NCBI RefSeq assembly: GCF_000817785.2
Contig: NZ_JTCM02000066.1
Location: 1 to 35,141, forward strand
Source: Hassallia byssoidea VB512170
GTDB lineage: Bacteria > Cyanobacteriota > Cyanobacteriia > Cyanobacteriales > Nostocaceae
Direction: 5' to 3'
Length of the DNA: 35,141 nt
Both the position numbers and the translations under genes were made by a program. A model generated the notes under the pieces. It made no database searches. It was not told where the DNA came from and saw only the letters and a list, made by a program, of their open reading frames with translations. This document shows, in pieces, positions 25,496-34,984 of the stretch; position 1 is the stretch's first letter, and every line of letters begins with the position of its first letter.

Positions 25496-25899
25496 AGCTG
25501 CTTTCCTGTCAAGTGTATTTAACTAAATTTTGTATTTTTTTGAGTTTGAAAATTAAGCCTATCGAATAATGTCGCAGGCAAGGTGCAGAGATTTTATTTA
25601 TATGACTAATTCACTGTGTTTTACCGATTTTTAAATGTGGTAACAACACAAAAAATCCCTGTTATTAGAGTTATATCATTTGTGATATTTGGAGATTATT
25701 CCGGTAAATACGGATTTTATCTGAATTCTTTAATTTATAGCCAACAAAGTAAAATAGCGCCATAATTTCACATTAATTTTGCCAAAGGTATTTCAGCAAC
25801 AGGTGATTTCCTGAAGCTGTTGTTAGCAAAGTAAACTTATAGTACCCATCTGTTAAAGAAAACATATCAGTTGATGAAAAATTAATATTAGATAGTTAA
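25496..25899. other. Upstream region of hpsA (404 bp)
   Basis: This A/T-rich stretch, between the rpmB terminator and hpsA, must hold the hpsABCD promoter. AGGAAAG near 25500 is the likely ribosome binding site. I find no exact GGGNATACT element. A related GGGTACTATAA occurs on the minus strand near 25840. No coding frame is seen. The rest of the gap up to rpmB is covered by the terminator and palindrome entries. Confidence 0.5.
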
Positions 25900-25924
25900 A
25901 AGCCTCCCCTAACTGGGGAGGCTT
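25900..25924 (-). terminator. Intrinsic terminator of rpmB
   Basis: AAGCCTCCCC (25900-25909) and GGGGAGGCTT (25915-25924) form a perfect 10-bp GC-rich stem with a 5-base loop. In the minus direction TTTT follows within the stem end (GGCTTTTAAC). It isolates the hps operon from rpmB transcription. Confidence 0.8.
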
Positions 25925-25997
25925 GAGTGGTAAGTATTCTTCTGTGCGGTTAGTGTGGTAGTTGACCACATTAATTTTGATGGACTAGTAAAGGCTA

Positions 25998-26013
25998 AAG
26001 CGCTGAAGCGCTT
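25998..26013. repeat. Short palindrome AAGCGCT/AGCGCTT
   Basis: AAGCGCT (25998-26004) and AGCGCTT (26007-26013) are separated by two bases, within the 3' region of rpmB. It resembles short interspersed palindromes of filamentous cyanobacteria. Confidence 0.6.
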
Positions 26014-26063
26014 ACTACGAAAATGCGCTTTATGTTGGGTGCGTTTTTATGAATTGGCGATTG

Positions 26064-26300
26064 TTAGTAATGATTAAGGTTAATGCCGGCTTCTTTTGCC
26101 ATTGCGTGCAACCCTTTACTTTCTAGGGTTTTGATGGCTTTGGTTGATAGTTTCAGTTTAACCCAACGGTTTCCTTGGGGCCACCAAACACGCTTGCTTT
26201 GCAGGTTGGCTTGCTGAAGCCGTTTGGTACGACGGTGGGAGTGGGAAATTGCAAAGGCGTTATTTGCCTTTTTACCAGTTAATTCGCAGCGACGAGACAT
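26064..26300 (-). CDS. rpmB: 50S ribosomal protein L28
   Basis: A 78-residue protein from ATG 26300 with AGGA about 10 bases upstream. [27 protein letters not shown] is the L28 start, and the length is usual for cyanobacterial L28. The zinc-binding Cys set of some L28 proteins is reduced to a single Cys at position 5. It assembles into the large ribosomal subunit. It lies 170 bp after htpG on the same strand and is closed by its own terminator. Confidence 0.97.
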   Translation of the reverse strand: MSRRCELTGKKANNAFAISHSHRRTKRLQQANLQSKRVWWPQGNRWVKLKLSTKAIKTLESKGLHAMAKEAGINLNHY

Positions 26301-26429
26301 ACTTGGAATATCCTATTTATCTTGAACACAATCTCTTATTGTATTAAATTCTTGCCGAGTAAGATGCAATATTATATCCTTGCGGCATTAGCAATGTGAG
26401 AATATGAGGCAGCAGCCCTCTAGTAGACA

Positions 26430-26450
26430 TTCCCTGGCTGTGCCAGGGAA
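26430..26450. repeat. Palindrome after htpG
   Basis: TTCCCTGGC (26430-26438) and GCCAGGGAA (26442-26450) form a perfect 9-bp stem with a 3-base loop. It could end htpG transcription or represent an interspersed repeat, since no T tract follows in the minus direction. Confidence 0.7.
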
Positions 26451-26470
26451 CGAGAGAGACACGAAAAATG

Positions 26471-28450
26471 CTATTTTGCGGCTTGTTCTGTCAGCTTGGT
26501 GAGGACTTCATTTGAGCGTTCGACAAAGGATTTCATTCCTTCAGCGTCAAAGCCTTTTTGAGACATCAGCGCCAAATCGTAGACGTGTTGGCAAATCATG
26601 TTCACCAATTGACCTGTAGGCGACTGACCATCACCTTGAATTATAGTGCCTTGGTTGAGGTTTGCCAGATTTTGAATCAGCGGGTGAGCGGTATTCACTA
26701 GCAAAATGTGGTCTTCGGGAAACTCTGCACTTTGCTGTTGCATCATGGCGTTCATTTCCCGCAGACGCCGCAGAATTTCTGGTAGTAGCACCATTGCTGG
26801 TGGTGTTCCTTGCGGATCGTCGGATTTCAAAGCTTCGGTGCGGATGTTAAGTCGGGGTTTGTTGAGGGCTTTCTCAAAGAGTTCTTTGACGACTTCACTG
26901 CGAGTTTTGTTGGTTGCAGGGTCTACAATTTCGCTAGCCTTGTCTTTATCCAGCAAGGTGTTATCTAAGTCGGAGTCTACCCGCGTGAATTTAACATCCT
27001 TATATTCTTGCTCTAGAAAGTTGATAAAGTGGGTGTCGATGAAGGAGTCCATAAATAGGACTTCTAAACCTTGGTTTTTGTGCAATTCTACGTAGGTAGC
27101 TTGCGTGGCTGCATCGGTACAGTAGAAAACGCGGTTTTCGTGACGTTCTTTGTTACGTTCTAGGTATTCTTTGAGGGTGGTGTATGGTGACTGAGGGGTG
27201 GAATCAGCCGTTTGGGGGCTTATATCTTGCCATGCGTCGCCTTCTTCAGATTGTACCTGTACTGCTGGGGTATCAGCGGTTTTTTCTGATAGCTTGGCGG
27301 TGGTGCGGAAGATGATGATGTCTTCGACTTGTTTTTTAAATTTATCGTCGTTGAGGACACCAAATTTAACGAAGGTGCTGAGGTCTTTCCAAATGCTGAT
27401 ATATTGTTCGCGATCGCCTCGATAAACTTCTTTTAAGCGATCGCCTACTTTTTTCGCTATATAATCGCCTATTTTCCGCACGGTGCGATCGGTTTGCAAG
27501 GCACTCCGCGATACGTTCAGGGGAATGTCGGTGCTATCAATCACACCCCGCATGGGAACCAGAAATTGCGGAATAATTTCTTCGCAGTTGTCGCTGACAA
27601 AAACTTGGTTGCAAAATAGCTTAATTTGCCCTTTCGTAACATCAACATCTGGCTTCATCTTCGGAAAATACAAAATCCCGTTGATGATAAAGGGATAATC
27701 TGTATTCAAATGCACCCACAAAAGCGGTTCTTCCTGGAAAGGATACAGGTAGCGGTAAAACTCTAAATAATCTTCTTTACTCAAGCTACTGGCAGATTCT
27801 CGCCAAGGTGCTTTCTGCCTGTTTAACACCTCACCCTCAAGTTTGATGGGTACTGGCATGAAATCGCAGTAAGTCTTGACAAGATTCTTAATTCGTGATG
27901 ATTCTAAATATTCCTCTTCTTCTTCTTGCAGGGTGAGGGTAATGGTAGTGCCGCGAGTTGTCCTCGGTGAGTCTTCCAAGGTGTACTCTGGAGAACCATC
28001 ACAACTCCAGTGAACTGCTTGGGAACCTTCTTTGTAGGACAGAGTATCAATTTCGACTTTTTGCGCCACCATGAAGGAGGAATAGAAGCCAAGACCAAAG
28101 TGACCGATTATCGGTTGGTCTGATTTGCCTTGGTACTTCTGAATAAATTCTTCGGCACTGGAGAAAGCAACTTGGGTGATATATTTTTTCACCTCATCAG
28201 CAGTCATCCCAATGCCGTTGTCGGTGATGGAGAGGGTTTTGTTGTTTTTGTCAATGGCGATTTCAATTTCTGGTTCGCCGATGTCACCTGAATATTCCCC
28301 AGCGCGAGATACCATGTTCAGTTTTTGGATGGCATCTACAGCGTTGGAGACCAGTTCCCGCAAGAATATTTGGTGGTCGGAGTAGAGAGACTTTTTGATA
28401 ATCGGGAAAATATTCTCAGTATGGATACTGATAGTGCCTTGTTCAAGCAT
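26471..28450 (-). CDS. htpG: Chaperone HtpG (bacterial Hsp90)
   Basis: HtpG is an ATP-driven cytoplasmic chaperone important for cyanobacterial stress survival. I start it at ATG 28450 (MLEQGTISIHTENIF, 659 residues), with TTAGGA five bases upstream. A longer TTG frame from 28471 is not needed. The GHKL ATPase motifs are complete: ELVSNAVDA (32-40, with catalytic Glu32 and Asn36), DNGIGM (77-82) and GHFGLGFYS (116-124). The middle domain holds VDSTDIPLNVSRSALQTD. The C-terminal dimerisation region is intact. There is no MEEVD tail, as expected in bacteria. The promoter region upstream shows no heat-shock operator I can name. Confidence 0.97.
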   Translation of the reverse strand: MLEQGTISIHTENIFPIIKKSLYSDHQIFLRELVSNAVDAIQKLNMVSRAGEYSGDIGEPEIEIAIDKNNKTLSITDNGIGMTADEVKKYITQVAFSSAEEFIQKYQGKSDQPIIGHFGLGFYSSFMVAQKVEIDTLSYKEGSQAVHWSCDGSPEYTLEDSPRTTRGTTITLTLQEEEEEYLESSRIKNLVKTYCDFMPVPIKLEGEVLNRQKAPWRESASSLSKEDYLEFYRYLYPFQEEPLLWVHLNTDYPFIINGILYFPKMKPDVDVTKGQIKLFCNQVFVSDNCEEIIPQFLVPMRGVIDSTDIPLNVSRSALQTDRTVRKIGDYIAKKVGDRLKEVYRGDREQYISIWKDLSTFVKFGVLNDDKFKKQVEDIIIFRTTAKLSEKTADTPAVQVQSEEGDAWQDISPQTADSTPQSPYTTLKEYLERNKERHENRVFYCTDAATQATYVELHKNQGLEVLFMDSFIDTHFINFLEQEYKDVKFTRVDSDLDNTLLDKDKASEIVDPATNKTRSEVVKELFEKALNKPRLNIRTEALKSDDPQGTPPAMVLLPEILRRLREMNAMMQQQSAEFPEDHILLVNTAHPLIQNLANLNQGTIIQGDGQSPTGQLVNMICQHVYDLALMSQKGFDAEGMKSFVERSNEVLTKLTEQAAK

Positions 28451-28758
28451 GATTCCTAATGTTCGGTACAAGTATTTGAATGATAACTGAAGCGAGATTC
28501 ACCCTTAACCCTCATTTGTTAAGTAAGGCGCTATGGGAAAATCTTATCAATCAGAATTTTAATGCTTAAAGTTAGGCGATCGCTCGCTTTTAAAGGATTG
28601 TTTGCCCCCAAGCAGCGATTCGGATTTCCCCACCTAGTAAAATTACTTACACTATCAGGTAGCTACGGCTTATCCCATAACCTACGCTAATTTACAAATA
28701 TGGGCGATCTAATGATAACAAAAAAGTAAAAATCTGATTTAAGCGAATAATATTTAGT
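28451..28758. other. Intergenic region, 308 bp, between htpG and a glycosyltransferase
   Basis: A/T-rich spacer with one HIP1-type site (GCGATCGC near 28577). It carries the htpG promoter, which I cannot place, and the 3' end of the upstream glycosyltransferase. I find no clear CIRCE operator, repeat array or RNA gene. Confidence 0.5.
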
Positions 28759-29694
28759 CTACCGTTTACCATGCAATAGCTGATTGATACCGTAGTAAAG
28801 CTGAGGAAAGACTATTTTCAAGATTGCTATTAACATGATACGCCGCTGGCGTAGCACTGAGGGATTATATCTAATACAATTCCAAAAAAACTGGGCAGCT
28901 TTCAACGAGTGCTGTTTTTCGTCGTGATTTTCAATAGCTTTAAAAGTTAAGTATTTATAAAGCAAAGCTAGGCTATTTTTTTTTAAATGCTGTAGAGATT
29001 TAGCCTTTGGATGAGTAAAAGCACGTTCGATAACTTGCAAACTGTCTATTTCCATCTGTACAAGATTAGTAGATAAAGAGTTAGCTTGTACTCTATAAAA
29101 TATTTTTACTTCTGGCACTAATACAAATTCGTAATAAGCTGAAATACGCAACCACATATCCCAATCTTCAGCAACGGGAAGTGATTCATCAAAACCACCA
29201 ACGGTATTGAAAGCCTCAGAGCGGATTAAAGGATTTGAACCATTTTCTAAAAAATTATACATTAAAAGCTTGCTGTAAACATTACCAGTTTCTGTAATGC
29301 GTCTACCTGATTTTAAAAAATTACCATTCATATCAATATAATCAGTCCAGCTATAAGCTAAAGCAGCTTGGGGATGTTTTAATAGTGCGTTTAATTGTGC
29401 TTCTAGCTTATCAGATACCCAAAGATCATCGGCATCGATAAAGGACAGGTATTCGCCTGTAGCTTTGGCTAATCCGCGATTGCGATTTGCAGATATACCG
29501 GCATTCGGATAAGAATATATGTGTAAACGTGAATCCAAAATACTTTTAACAATCTCTACCGTTGAATCTGTTGAGCCATCATCAATGACTAATATTTCCA
29601 AATCAACAAATGTTTGTTTTAATACAGATTCAATTGTTTGATAAATGGTTTTTTCACCATTGTAAACGGGAATAATTACAGATATAAGTGCCAT
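28759..29694 (-). CDS. Family 2 glycosyltransferase
   Basis: A 311-residue GT-A enzyme from ATG 29694 (MALISVIIPVYNGEKTIYQT). The nucleotide motif VIDDGSTDST is at 36-45, and IDADDLW at 86-92 coordinates metal and sugar nucleotide. EDWDMWLR near 187 has the catalytic Asp pair. The C-terminal part (LQVIERAFTHPKAKSLQHLKKNSLALLYKYLTFKA) is shared with the next gene upstream, so the pair arose by duplication. A weak TCGAATACT element lies about 50 bases upstream. It fits the hpsF/hpsG type by neighbourhood, but I do not assign that name. Donor and acceptor unknown. Confidence 0.9.
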   Translation of the reverse strand: MALISVIIPVYNGEKTIYQTIESVLKQTFVDLEILVIDDGSTDSTVEIVKSILDSRLHIYSYPNAGISANRNRGLAKATGEYLSFIDADDLWVSDKLEAQLNALLKHPQAALAYSWTDYIDMNGNFLKSGRRITETGNVYSKLLMYNFLENGSNPLIRSEAFNTVGGFDESLPVAEDWDMWLRISAYYEFVLVPEVKIFYRVQANSLSTNLVQMEIDSLQVIERAFTHPKAKSLQHLKKNSLALLYKYLTFKAIENHDEKQHSLKAAQFFWNCIRYNPSVLRQRRIMLIAILKIVFPQLYYGINQLLHGKR

Positions 29695-30057
29695 TTTAAA
29701 TTTAGTTATGAGTAATTCAAATGAATATAGACCAGTCAGATGCTAGTATTCGAGAGACAAATAATTTGGCGAAATAGTAATTTAGCCCAGCTAATAGCTA
29801 ATACAGATATCAATGCCAGTTTTAATTTTCTTGAAAAAAACGTGCGATCGCAACCTCATAAAATCATTTTATAGGACATTGAGCAAAAAAATCAAGCTAT
29901 TAAACTATTATTTTGGGATAAACCTTTTCAAATCGGAAAGTTTACATAAATTAGACGTATAACTTGGCTTTATTTGAGTTGCAGATTGTCGGATTATCTT
30001 ACCGCCAATATTAGTCAGCCAAGTCATTACATCTACTTACGTAATGAGTATTTTTAT
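29695..30057. other. Intergenic region, 363 bp, between two glycosyltransferases
   Basis: A/T rich, with a HIP1 site near 29845 and a short hairpin CATTAC/GTAATG near 30025-30050. A TCGAATACT sequence (minus strand, 29745-29753) lies 50 bases before the downstream gene and may be a weak form of the GGGNATACT element. No coding frame is seen. Confidence 0.4.
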
Positions 30058-31047
30058 TCAAACTAAATCTAATTTTTCATATCCTAGAAAAGTGCTGGTA
30101 TTTGAGAGTCGGGGAAATTTAGTAAGTAATACTTGCGCTGCCACCGGAGGTAGTAGACTCATTGCTATAAGTTTCAAGCAAGCCTTATATATGACTGGTT
30201 TTAGTAGCATGAAGGGATCTGTTCTAACAGTTTGCCACAAAAATCTCGCTGCGACAGGGAAGTTATGTTGTCCTGGAGGCGTTGAAAGTGCTTTGTAGCT
30301 TAGGTATTTGTAGAGGTTAGCAATGCTGTATCGCTTTAAGTGCTGTAAAGATGCAGCTTTCTCGTGAGCAAAAGCTCGTTTTATAACTTGTAAGTTTGAT
30401 TTCTCCAATCCCAAAATATCAGAAGACATTGAACTAGGAGAAATCCGATACAAAATTTGCGCCTTTGGCACTACAACAAAATGATAATGTGTAGCTAAAC
30501 GCAACCACATGTCTGTATCTTGGGCATTGGAGAGTGATTCATCAAAACCTCCAACTGCGGAGAATGCTGAGGCGCGAATCATCACATTAGAACCACTGCC
30601 GATAAAATCATCTAACAATAGTTTGGGATAAACATCACAATCCCATTTGACGTATGAACATCCGCGCAAAAATTTACCTGTTTCATCTATGCAATTACTC
30701 CAGCTGTAAGCAACGCCAGCTTCAGGATTTTCTAGCAGCACTTTATACTGTGCTTCTAGTTTATCTGGAGTCCAGAGATCATCTGCATCTAAAAATGTAA
30801 TAAATTCACTCTTAGCATGGTTAAAACCACGATTGCGATTGACAGCTACATTAGCGCGATTATATGTAAATACTTTTATACGTTCATCTTGAATTTGATA
30901 AATAATTTCCAATGTCGAATCTGTTGAACTAGCATTGATTATGATTAATTCAAAATCATCAAACGTTTGCTGTAAAACAGAATTAATTGTTGCTTCAATG
31001 GTTTTTTCGCCATTATAAACAGAAATAATGACAGATATTTTAGGCAT
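30058..31047 (-). CDS. Family 2 glycosyltransferase with altered nucleotide motif
   Basis: A 329-residue paralogue of the 28759-29694 enzyme, from ATG 31047. The nucleotide motif reads IINASSTDST (36-45) where the paralogue has VIDDGSTDST, so both Asp residues of the DD pair are lost. The LDADDLW metal motif is kept, as is DTDMWLRL near 190. The C-terminal domain (LQVIKRAFAHEKAASLQHLKRYSIANLYKYLSYKA) is collinear with the paralogue. It may have changed its donor, bind it differently, or act as a non-catalytic partner. The next gene upstream is the HpsE paralogue, 105 bp away. Confidence 0.9.
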   Translation of the reverse strand: MPKISVIISVYNGEKTIEATINSVLQQTFDDFELIIINASSTDSTLEIIYQIQDERIKVFTYNRANVAVNRNRGFNHAKSEFITFLDADDLWTPDKLEAQYKVLLENPEAGVAYSWSNCIDETGKFLRGCSYVKWDCDVYPKLLLDDFIGSGSNVMIRASAFSAVGGFDESLSNAQDTDMWLRLATHYHFVVVPKAQILYRISPSSMSSDILGLEKSNLQVIKRAFAHEKAASLQHLKRYSIANLYKYLSYKALSTPPGQHNFPVAARFLWQTVRTDPFMLLKPVIYKACLKLIAMSLLPPVAAQVLLTKFPRLSNTSTFLGYEKLDLV

Positions 31048-31126
31048 GATCTAAGCAAAAATTTGTAATTTACTTGCTGATTGACAAGTATTAATTACAA
31101 AGAATAATTGCGGTAATCAATAATAG

Positions 31127-31146
31127 GCATCAGGGAAATTAAGTAA
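31127..31146. repeat. 20-bp direct repeat, downstream copy
   Basis: GCATCAGGGAAATTAAGTAA is identical to 31395-31414 inside the glycosyltransferase gene. CAATA is also conserved 4 bases before each copy. Confidence 0.85.
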
Positions 31147-31152
31147 TTTATA

Positions 31153-32139
31153 TCAAATTCGTAAAAATCTTTTAATTTGGATTTTACCTAAATAAAAAGG
31201 ACTCATGAAAGTAGCTAGCAGTCGCTCCATCTCACAAGCAGCAACAACATCACTTTCAATTACGGTATGATGACGGAGAAAATATAATGTCAATTTACGT
31301 AGGTCATTCGGAAGGTAGATAAAAAAAGCGAATGGTCTTTGCCAGCTTTCAAGTAGTAGCATCCGCAAATGATAACGGCTTAGACCAATACCCCGCATCA
31401 GGGAAATTAAGTAACTTCTTTCTAATCTCCAAGATGGGATAATATGCTCTATTTCCATCGCTGGGTTATACCAAATTTCCCAGCCTGCACGATGAATATA
31501 CAGCAGAGCTTCTGCATCTTCACCAGCTAACATTGATGAGCCAACTCTACCTACTAAAAAAAGACGGTTGGGAACATAATTATTCCATAATTGGCGACGC
31601 ACGACTAAGCCAGCACCAGGAGGAAATCCCTTTTTTCGAGGTTCATATAAAAGGGGTTCATACCCCCTCTCAGTAATAGCTAGGTAAAAAATTATTTGTT
31701 TGAGGTGTTCTGATGGTTCGACTTCAAATAAACCATGAATTTGACTTGCGTATGCACCACATGCGGGATGCTGTTTCCCAAACTTGTATGCTTCGCTTAC
31801 CCAGTTGGGTTTGGGGAGGTTATCATCATCTAAAAAACCAACAAATTCACCTTTTGCTTCTTTTACGGCACGTTGTCTTGCAAAAGCTAGCCCTTGCTCT
31901 GGTTCAAAATAGTAGCGTAAGGGTACATGATGATGCCAGTTGGCTTGGTATTCCTGAATTAGTTTTGCTGTACCATCTGTACTGTTATTATCAACAATAA
32001 TAATTTCCCAGCAGAGGTCTTCTATTTTATTGTGCGATCGCGTAGTGTATATAAAGCACTCTTGCAACCGTTCGAGTACTCTGGGTAAACGGTTTTCTCC
32101 GTTGTAAGTAGGTATGGCTACAGTAAAATCAACGGACAT
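31153..32139 (-). CDS. HpsE-family glycosyltransferase (second copy)
   Basis: A 328-residue GT2 enzyme from ATG 32139. It is clearly paralogous to hpsE (16769-17728): shared FTVAIPTYNGENRLP, VDNNSTDGT (49-57), FEPEQGLAFARQRAV, LDDDNLP (103-109), AITERG and WRLERSYLISLMRGIGLSRY, plus NDLRKLTLYFLRHHTV. It also shares the upstream element TGGGCATACTAAAA with hpsE. It leads a three-gene glycosyltransferase group on the minus strand. A role in hormogonium polysaccharide synthesis is therefore likely but inferred. A 20-bp piece of its coding sequence is repeated just past its stop codon. Confidence 0.88.
   Translation of the reverse strand: MSVDFTVAIPTYNGENRLPRVLERLQECFIYTTRSHNKIEDLCWEIIIVDNNSTDGTAKLIQEYQANWHHHVPLRYYFEPEQGLAFARQRAVKEAKGEFVGFLDDDNLPKPNWVSEAYKFGKQHPACGAYASQIHGLFEVEPSEHLKQIIFYLAITERGYEPLLYEPRKKGFPPGAGLVVRRQLWNNYVPNRLFLVGRVGSSMLAGEDAEALLYIHRAGWEIWYNPAMEIEHIIPSWRLERSYLISLMRGIGLSRYHLRMLLLESWQRPFAFFIYLPNDLRKLTLYFLRHHTVIESDVVAACEMERLLATFMSPFYLGKIQIKRFLRI
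31395..31414. repeat. 20-bp direct repeat, copy inside the HpsE paralogue
   Basis: This copy encodes part of SYLISLMRG on the minus strand. Its twin lies 268 bp away, past the stop codon. Confidence 0.85.
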
Positions 32140-32181
32140 GATAATTAATTAGGGATTAACCTTAATGGAACTGATAATTTT

Positions 32182-32190
32182 AGTATGCCC
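32182..32190 (-). promoter_or_regulatory. GGGCATACT element (J-box-like) upstream of the HpsE paralogue
   Basis: Minus strand TGGGCATACTAAAA, with the 9-mer ending 42 bases before ATG 32139. It is identical over 14 bases to the element before hpsE and placed at a similar distance. Confidence 0.5.
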
Positions 32191-32239
32191 ACTCAGTAGC
32201 TGAGAAATTCATCCTCAGGATGCAGAGCATCTAAAAAAG

Positions 32240-32265
32240 CGTTACTAGGCTACAGCCTAGTAACG
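32240..32265 (-). terminator. Intrinsic terminator of clpB
   Basis: CGTTACTAGGC (32240-32250) and GCCTAGTAACG (32255-32265) form a perfect 11-bp stem with a 4-base loop. In the minus direction CTTTTTTAG follows, a good T tract 33 bases past the clpB stop. Confidence 0.8.
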
Positions 32266-32297
32266 AAAAATTGCCAGGACTATCTGTGTATATAGTT

Positions 32298-34967
32298 TCA
32301 AGCCTCAGGCAATGACTTGAGCGAGTTGACGGTGGTTTGTGGGACTGAGATTTTAACTGTCACTTTTTTACTAAAGGTGAGTCCGTTATCCCCCTTGTCG
32401 ATTAAAATCGTGTCGCCAGAGATAAAGGTGTTCTCTAACAACTTGGTAGCGATCGCATTTTCTACTTCTCGCTGTATTGCCCGTTTAATTGGACGTGCCC
32501 CGTAAACTGGATCGTAACCGATTTCTACTAAGCGATCGCACGCTGCTGGCGATATCTCCAATGATATTTTTTGATCTGCGAGAAGATTTTCTACCCGTTT
32601 GAGTTGAATCTTCACGATATGCCGCATTTCTTGGCGACTCAGGGTGTGGAAAATAATTATTTCATCAAAGCGGGTGAGAAACTCTGGGCGAAAGTGCGAT
32701 CGCAAAGCTTCTGTTACCCGCTTTTGCATTATGTCATATTTAGAATCATCACCAGATAGATCGAGAATATATTCGCTACCGATGTTACTCGTCATCACAA
32801 TTACGGTGTTGCGAAAATCAACTAGCCTCCCTTGAGAATCAGTAATTCTACCGTCATCTAAAACCTGCAATAAAAGGTTAAACACGTCTGGATGTGCCTT
32901 TTCCACTTCATCCAAAAGCACTACCGAGTATGGACGGCGGCGAATTGCTTCCGAAAGTTGACCGCCTTCTTCATAACCTACATATCCGGGAGGCGCTCCG
33001 ACTAAGCGAGAAACCGAATGTTTCTCCATATACTCGGACATATCCAACCGCACCAATGCGTCACTAGAATCGAAGAGAAACTGCGCTAAAGCCCGCGCTA
33101 GCTCGGTTTTACCTACACCAGTCGGTCCCATAAACAAAAATGAACCAATCGGGCGTCCTGGGTCTTTCATCCCCGCACGAGCGCGACGAATTGCGGCTGA
33201 TACCGCTGCTACGGCTTCCTCTTGTCCAATGACTCGTTGGTGCAAATGGCTTTCTAATTGCAGTAATTTTTGTCTTTCCGATTCCAACAAGCGATTTACA
33301 GGAATTCCCGTCCATTTGGCGACGATTTCCGCAATATCAGCTTCGGTGACTTGTTCGCGCAGTAAAGTAGTACCTTGGTTTTGAGTTTCCAAAAGTTGCG
33401 CTTCTTTTACTTCCAAGTCGCGCTGTACTCGCTCTAAATCGTCATATTTTAACTTGGCAGCTTTGTTGAGATCGTAGTTTCGTTCAGCTTGTTCAATTTG
33501 TACCCGCAACGCTTCTTCTTGTTTCTTTAAAGCGCTGATCGCTTCTAATAACTGCTTTTCCCCTTGCCATTGCTCATTAAATTCGTGCTGTTTTTCAGTC
33601 AAATTGACGATTTCTTGCTCAATTCGCTGCAAACGTTCTTTTGTTTGTGCCGTACCTTTCTCTTCTCCTGCTAATGACAGCTTTTCCATTTCTAGCTGCA
33701 TTAAGCGACGGTCAATAATTTCTAATTCCGCAGGTTTGGAGGTAATTTCCATTTTCAACTGAGCTGCGGCTTCATCTACTAAGTCGATCGCTTTATCTGG
33801 CAAAAAGCGATCGCTTATATATCTTGATGACAATGTAGCCGCCGCGACTAACGCCGAGTCAGAAATCTTTACATTATGATGCACTTCGTAACGTTCTTTC
33901 AAACCGCGCAAAATCGAAATGGTATTTTCCACGCTGGGCTGATCGACAAATACTTGTTGAAACCGTCTTTCTAAAGCCGCATCTTTTTCAATGTATTTAC
34001 GGTACTCATCTAAGGTTGTCGCACCAATACAACGCAATTCTCCCCGCGCTAACATTGGTTTGAGTAAATTTCCCGCATCCATCGCTCCTTGTTGGTTAGA
34101 ACCTGTACCAACAACCGTATGTAACTCGTCAATAAATAAAACTATTTGACCGTTCGATTCAGTAACTTCACGTAGGACTGATTTTAAACGGTCTTCAAAT
34201 TCACCTCGGTATTTTGCCCCAGCAATCAAGCTACCCATATCTAGGGAAATTAGCTGGCGGTTTTTCAAAGATTCGGGAACATCACCGTTAACCATGCGCT
34301 GTGCTAAAGCTTCGGCGATCGCTGTTTTCCCTACCCCAGGTTCACCAATTAATACCGGGTTATTTTTGCTGCGACGCGATAATACTTGAATTACGCGGCG
34401 AATTTCATCATCGCGTCCGATTACCGGGTCGAGCCTACCAGCTTTTGCTTGTTCTGTCAAGTCTCTGCCGAACTTTTGTAAAGCTTCGTAACGAGATTCA
34501 GGAGCTTGATCGGTTACTTTTTGGCTACCGCGAACAGTTTTGATCGTCGCTTCTAACTTCGAGGAGTCCAAATTAAAAGCTTTGAACATCTTGCGTCCGA
34601 TGCGATCGTCCTCAACAAAACCCAGAAGCATGTGTTCCACAGAAATGAAGGAATCCTTCATCCTCACTCTTGCTTCTTCGGCTCGGTCTAACATAATATC
34701 TAAATTGCGACCGAGGTAAAGCTGCTCGTTTTTGCCAACTTTCGGCTGACGTTGGGTAAATGCTTCGACTTGCTGCTGCAAACGGAACGGATCAACCTCA
34801 CACCGCGCAAGGATGCGTGTTGCTAATCCAGTGGGTTCTTCTAATAAAGCGATAATTAAATGTTCAACATCTAATTGCTGTTGTTGATAAGCACGAACTA
34901 CATCCTGAGATTTAACGATCGCTTCCCAGGCTTTATCAGTAAATTTATTTGGATCTGTAGGCTGCAT
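32298..34967 (-). CDS. clpB: ATP-dependent disaggregase ClpB
   Basis: ClpB is the hexameric Hsp100 disaggregase that works with DnaK to recover aggregated proteins. The 889-residue product starts at ATG 34967 ([20 protein letters not shown]). The N domain is about 1-150. NBD1 has GEPGVGKT (208-215) and FIDE (278-281). The coiled-coil M domain spans about 411-530. NBD2 has GPTGVGKT (614-621), and the pore loop motif [13 protein letters not shown] follows. Arg-finger and sensor segments ([24 protein letters not shown]) are intact. Length is slightly over the usual 860-870 because of an extended C-terminus. Its upstream region is short and full of repeats. Confidence 0.97.
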   Translation of the reverse strand: MQPTDPNKFTDKAWEAIVKSQDVVRAYQQQQLDVEHLIIALLEEPTGLATRILARCEVDPFRLQQQVEAFTQRQPKVGKNEQLYLGRNLDIMLDRAEEARVRMKDSFISVEHMLLGFVEDDRIGRKMFKAFNLDSSKLEATIKTVRGSQKVTDQAPESRYEALQKFGRDLTEQAKAGRLDPVIGRDDEIRRVIQVLSRRSKNNPVLIGEPGVGKTAIAEALAQRMVNGDVPESLKNRQLISLDMGSLIAGAKYRGEFEDRLKSVLREVTESNGQIVLFIDELHTVVGTGSNQQGAMDAGNLLKPMLARGELRCIGATTLDEYRKYIEKDAALERRFQQVFVDQPSVENTISILRGLKERYEVHHNVKISDSALVAAATLSSRYISDRFLPDKAIDLVDEAAAQLKMEITSKPAELEIIDRRLMQLEMEKLSLAGEEKGTAQTKERLQRIEQEIVNLTEKQHEFNEQWQGEKQLLEAISALKKQEEALRVQIEQAERNYDLNKAAKLKYDDLERVQRDLEVKEAQLLETQNQGTTLLREQVTEADIAEIVAKWTGIPVNRLLESERQKLLQLESHLHQRVIGQEEAVAAVSAAIRRARAGMKDPGRPIGSFLFMGPTGVGKTELARALAQFLFDSSDALVRLDMSEYMEKHSVSRLVGAPPGYVGYEEGGQLSEAIRRRPYSVVLLDEVEKAHPDVFNLLLQVLDDGRITDSQGRLVDFRNTVIVMTSNIGSEYILDLSGDDSKYDIMQKRVTEALRSHFRPEFLTRFDEIIIFHTLSRQEMRHIVKIQLKRVENLLADQKISLEISPAACDRLVEIGYDPVYGARPIKRAIQREVENAIATKLLENTFISGDTILIDKGDNGLTFSKKVTVKISVPQTTVNSLKSLPEA

Positions 34968-34984
34968 CTTGTAGAATTTTGGAT

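Noticed and set aside
28451-28471. TTG start adding seven residues to HtpG
   Set aside because: ATG 28450 with a TTAGGA ribosome binding site gives the standard HtpG N-terminus.
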